Source: Colletotrichum lupini
Taxonomy: Eukaryota > Ascomycota > Sordariomycetes > Glomerellales > Glomerellaceae
NCBI RefSeq assembly: GCF_023278565.1
Contig: NC_064682.1
Span: 3,596,001-3,660,000, forward strand
Direction of reading: 5' to 3'
Length of the DNA stretch: 64,000 nucleotides
Below the pieces are notes generated by a model. It worked only from the letters and a program-made list of their open reading frames with translations. It had not been told where the DNA came from and searched no databases. Both the position numbers and the translations under genes were made by a program. Below are positions 62,344 through 64,000 of this stretch, one piece after another; position 1 is the first letter of the stretch; each line of letters opens with the position of its first letter.

Positions 62344-62607
62344 GAAAGCTGTGAAGAGCTTCGCGAATTCCTTACAACAACCGCAACGTCATCCAGTCTT
62401 GTGTACTAGGTAGCGATGAGCACGCTCCGGTAGCAGAACCATCTTCAAAGAACGGTCCATAAATGACAGGGGTCGGCGCCAAGGCGACGAGTTCATCCAA
62501 ACGCCGCTTCCCTACGTCTTAGGGGGCTTAGGTCGAGGGGGGGGGAACCTGACAATACACCTCAATCTCATTCTCAACTTCCTCATGCTCATGAAGACGC
62601 TCGCAAG

Positions 62608-63479
62608 ATGAGCTTTCTTTCCAGGCTCTTTCTAAATCTGAACACTCTATGCTGCCAATGTACGATCACAGCTCGCTCGCTCAATAGAGTGTCTCATTCG
62701 CATCGACGATTTCTACCTGTTCGTCGTCTCTCGTCAGCCCTTGGCGGCTACCGCTACGTAGCAAACGACGCGAAAGGTTCTAAGCCCAGGATGGACATAC
62801 TCTACGAGTCTGAGCTACTAAGGGACGAGACCCAGGACTTTGACAAACAGGGCTGAGTGTTCTACAGGCGTACATACAACGATGATGACGCTTGGGCTCG
62901 CTTCAAAGACATCATCAAAGATACATCCCGACAGGGCAGCGAGTACTACGAGTATCCGGGAATTATTGACAAGATGAAGTGGACGTTCTTAGAGGACAAA
63001 AAAACGATTTGATGGCGCTTCCACGGCTACGTTGCGCTCTCATCTACGAATGGGTAAAGCAACCAGCACAGGCAGGGAGTTCATCAGAGAAACCGCCCCG
63101 AGAGTCCAGCTCTCCCAGCTTAGAGAGCAGTTCTGACATAACGATGCATAATGAATATTTCGTGCAAGTCAACGAAGTATCATTGCGCAGCGTCGTGTAC
63201 AAGGAGCTGCCGTCGGCCGAAGCGAACCTCTACGTCCGTGGACACATCAACCTGGTGAACGCCGACTGGCATCACGCGCGTCTGGAGGATAACCACGGAG
63301 AGAATATATGTGTCATCGAAGAACACTTGAGCTTCCCAGCCTTCGAGGGATGCACCGGGGAGAACGTCGGCTGGATGAGGCTGGTAGTGAGTGAAGTTGG
63401 TCCATCTACCTTTCAGAGGATCGCTCATCTGTGTTACATCGTTTTTAAGAGACCTCCCGAAATCGTGTACGGCGTGTAG
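62608..63479 (+). pseudogene. Decayed tandem copy of the 61444 gene
   Basis: Same order of motifs as its neighbour: VFYRRTYNDDDAWARF, FDGASTATLRSHLR, YFVQVNEVSLRSVVY, GHINLVNADW and ENVGWMRLVVSEV, ending FKRPPEIVYGV. It carries an in-frame TGA where the neighbour has the Trp of GWV. A frame change occurs at an A7 run at about 62999-63005, and another near 63048. No splice sites would remove these. A separate N-terminal segment (62608-62855) is Arg/Ser rich like that of the neighbour. The pair looks like a local duplication, one copy of which is no longer maintained. Confidence 0.7.
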
Positions 63480-63693
63480 AGTGGGTGCTATGTAGTGTCC
63501 AAGGGTGTATGGAACGTATGTGGAAAACATCGTTGCTCATTATTGTGTACTCGTGTTTTCTTCGTTCAACCAAGCTCCCGCACGTATAGAAGTTGAGATG
63601 CCCAGGTGCGTGGATGATGTGGTCTCCATACATACAGACTCCAACGCCGTTTCGATGGGAATCATAACACCAATCCTACTCTGCGATGGCCGT

Positions 63694-64000
63694 CTAATCC
63701 TTGGCACCATCTGTTTCGAACCAACCCTGTTGGTACATCGCCATCCCAAAGCCTGACGCCTGGCTTACCGCCATACACTTGTCCATGATCCACATCTTCG
63801 TGTCTTTGTCGGCAAAAGCCGACTTGAGCACGGCTATCATAGGCCAGAACATACACCAAGCATTGAATCCAACGCCCTGTATGGTACAGGCTGAATCTCT
63901 GCCATCGAATCCGAATACAATACGGATTTGCTCGCAAACTTGCTCCATCGCCGTCAGTCCATGAGGGAGGTTGACGAGCGTCTTCAACTCTTCACGCGTC
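63694..64000 (-). CDS. C-terminal end of a fungal transcription factor (partial)
   Basis: Minus-strand frame runs off the right edge and ends at 63694, leaving about 102 residues. The segment RIVFGFDGRDSACTIQG followed by MFWPMIAVLKSAF and a Trp-rich helix with SGFGMAMYQQ resembles the C-terminal part of Zn2Cys6 regulator regulatory domains. The DNA-binding end is outside the window. No intron is evident in the visible part. Confidence 0.6.
   Translation of the reverse strand, partial: TREELKTLVNLPHGLTAMEQVCEQIRIVFGFDGRDSACTIQGVGFNAWCMFWPMIAVLKSAFADKDTKMWIMDKCMAVSQASGFGMAMYQQGWFETDGAKD

Noticed and set aside
1..64000. CRISPR arrays, bacterial operons, rRNA or tRNA genes
   Set aside because: No regularly spaced repeats and no recognisable RNA gene; gene structure is fungal.

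Overview
The window looks like nuclear DNA of a filamentous ascomycete (Pezizomycotina). Genes carry many short 45-125 nt introns with GT..AG ends and CTAAC/CTGAC branch points. The gene families are typical of that group: Zn2Cys6 and bZIP/DUF3425 regulators, a PTH11-like receptor with a CFEM domain, fungal P450 and FAD monooxygenases, and a secreted subtilase. Long AT-rich blocks almost devoid of CA and TG dinucleotides are the mark of repeat-induced point mutation (RIP). I cannot name the species.

Layout. 1-13.9 kb is gene-bearing DNA: a secreted subtilisin-like protease (3109-5962), a methyltransferase-like protein (6857-7804) and a Zn2Cys6 regulator (12005-13868) whose zinc cluster only forms if a 3-nt microexon is spliced in. 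14.0-20.3 kb is a RIP-destroyed Tad-like LINE on the minus strand. 20.3-25.5 kb is a normal-composition island with two small secreted-protein genes, a CVNH protein and a 59-aa four-cysteine peptide. 25.5-30.4 kb is a RIP-destroyed DNA transposon with 33-bp terminal inverted repeats and a GAGCTG target duplication.

30.9-59.1 kb is a gene region broken by two Ty1/copia elements of one family (205-bp LTRs) in opposite orientation. Copia 1 (32529-39920, plus) splits a PTH11-like receptor gene. Copia 2 (48164-56751, minus) splits a short-chain dehydrogenase gene and itself carries a 1.2-kb insertion. Between them lies an intact block: FAD monooxygenase, P450 and Zn2Cys6 regulator. Just beyond copia 2, the 5' part of the dehydrogenase is divergent from a beta-lactamase-like serine hydrolase. 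Monooxygenase + P450 + dehydrogenase + hydrolase + local regulator resembles a small specialised-metabolism or detoxification cluster, now physically split; no polyketide or peptide synthase is visible.

59-64 kb holds a bZIP/DUF3425 regulator, a conserved fungal protein of unknown function, a decayed tandem copy of it, and the 3' end of another fungal regulator running off the window.

Multi-exon models were built by hand from reading frame, splice-site and branch-point matches. Total lengths are divisible by three in every intact model, but no transcript evidence was available.
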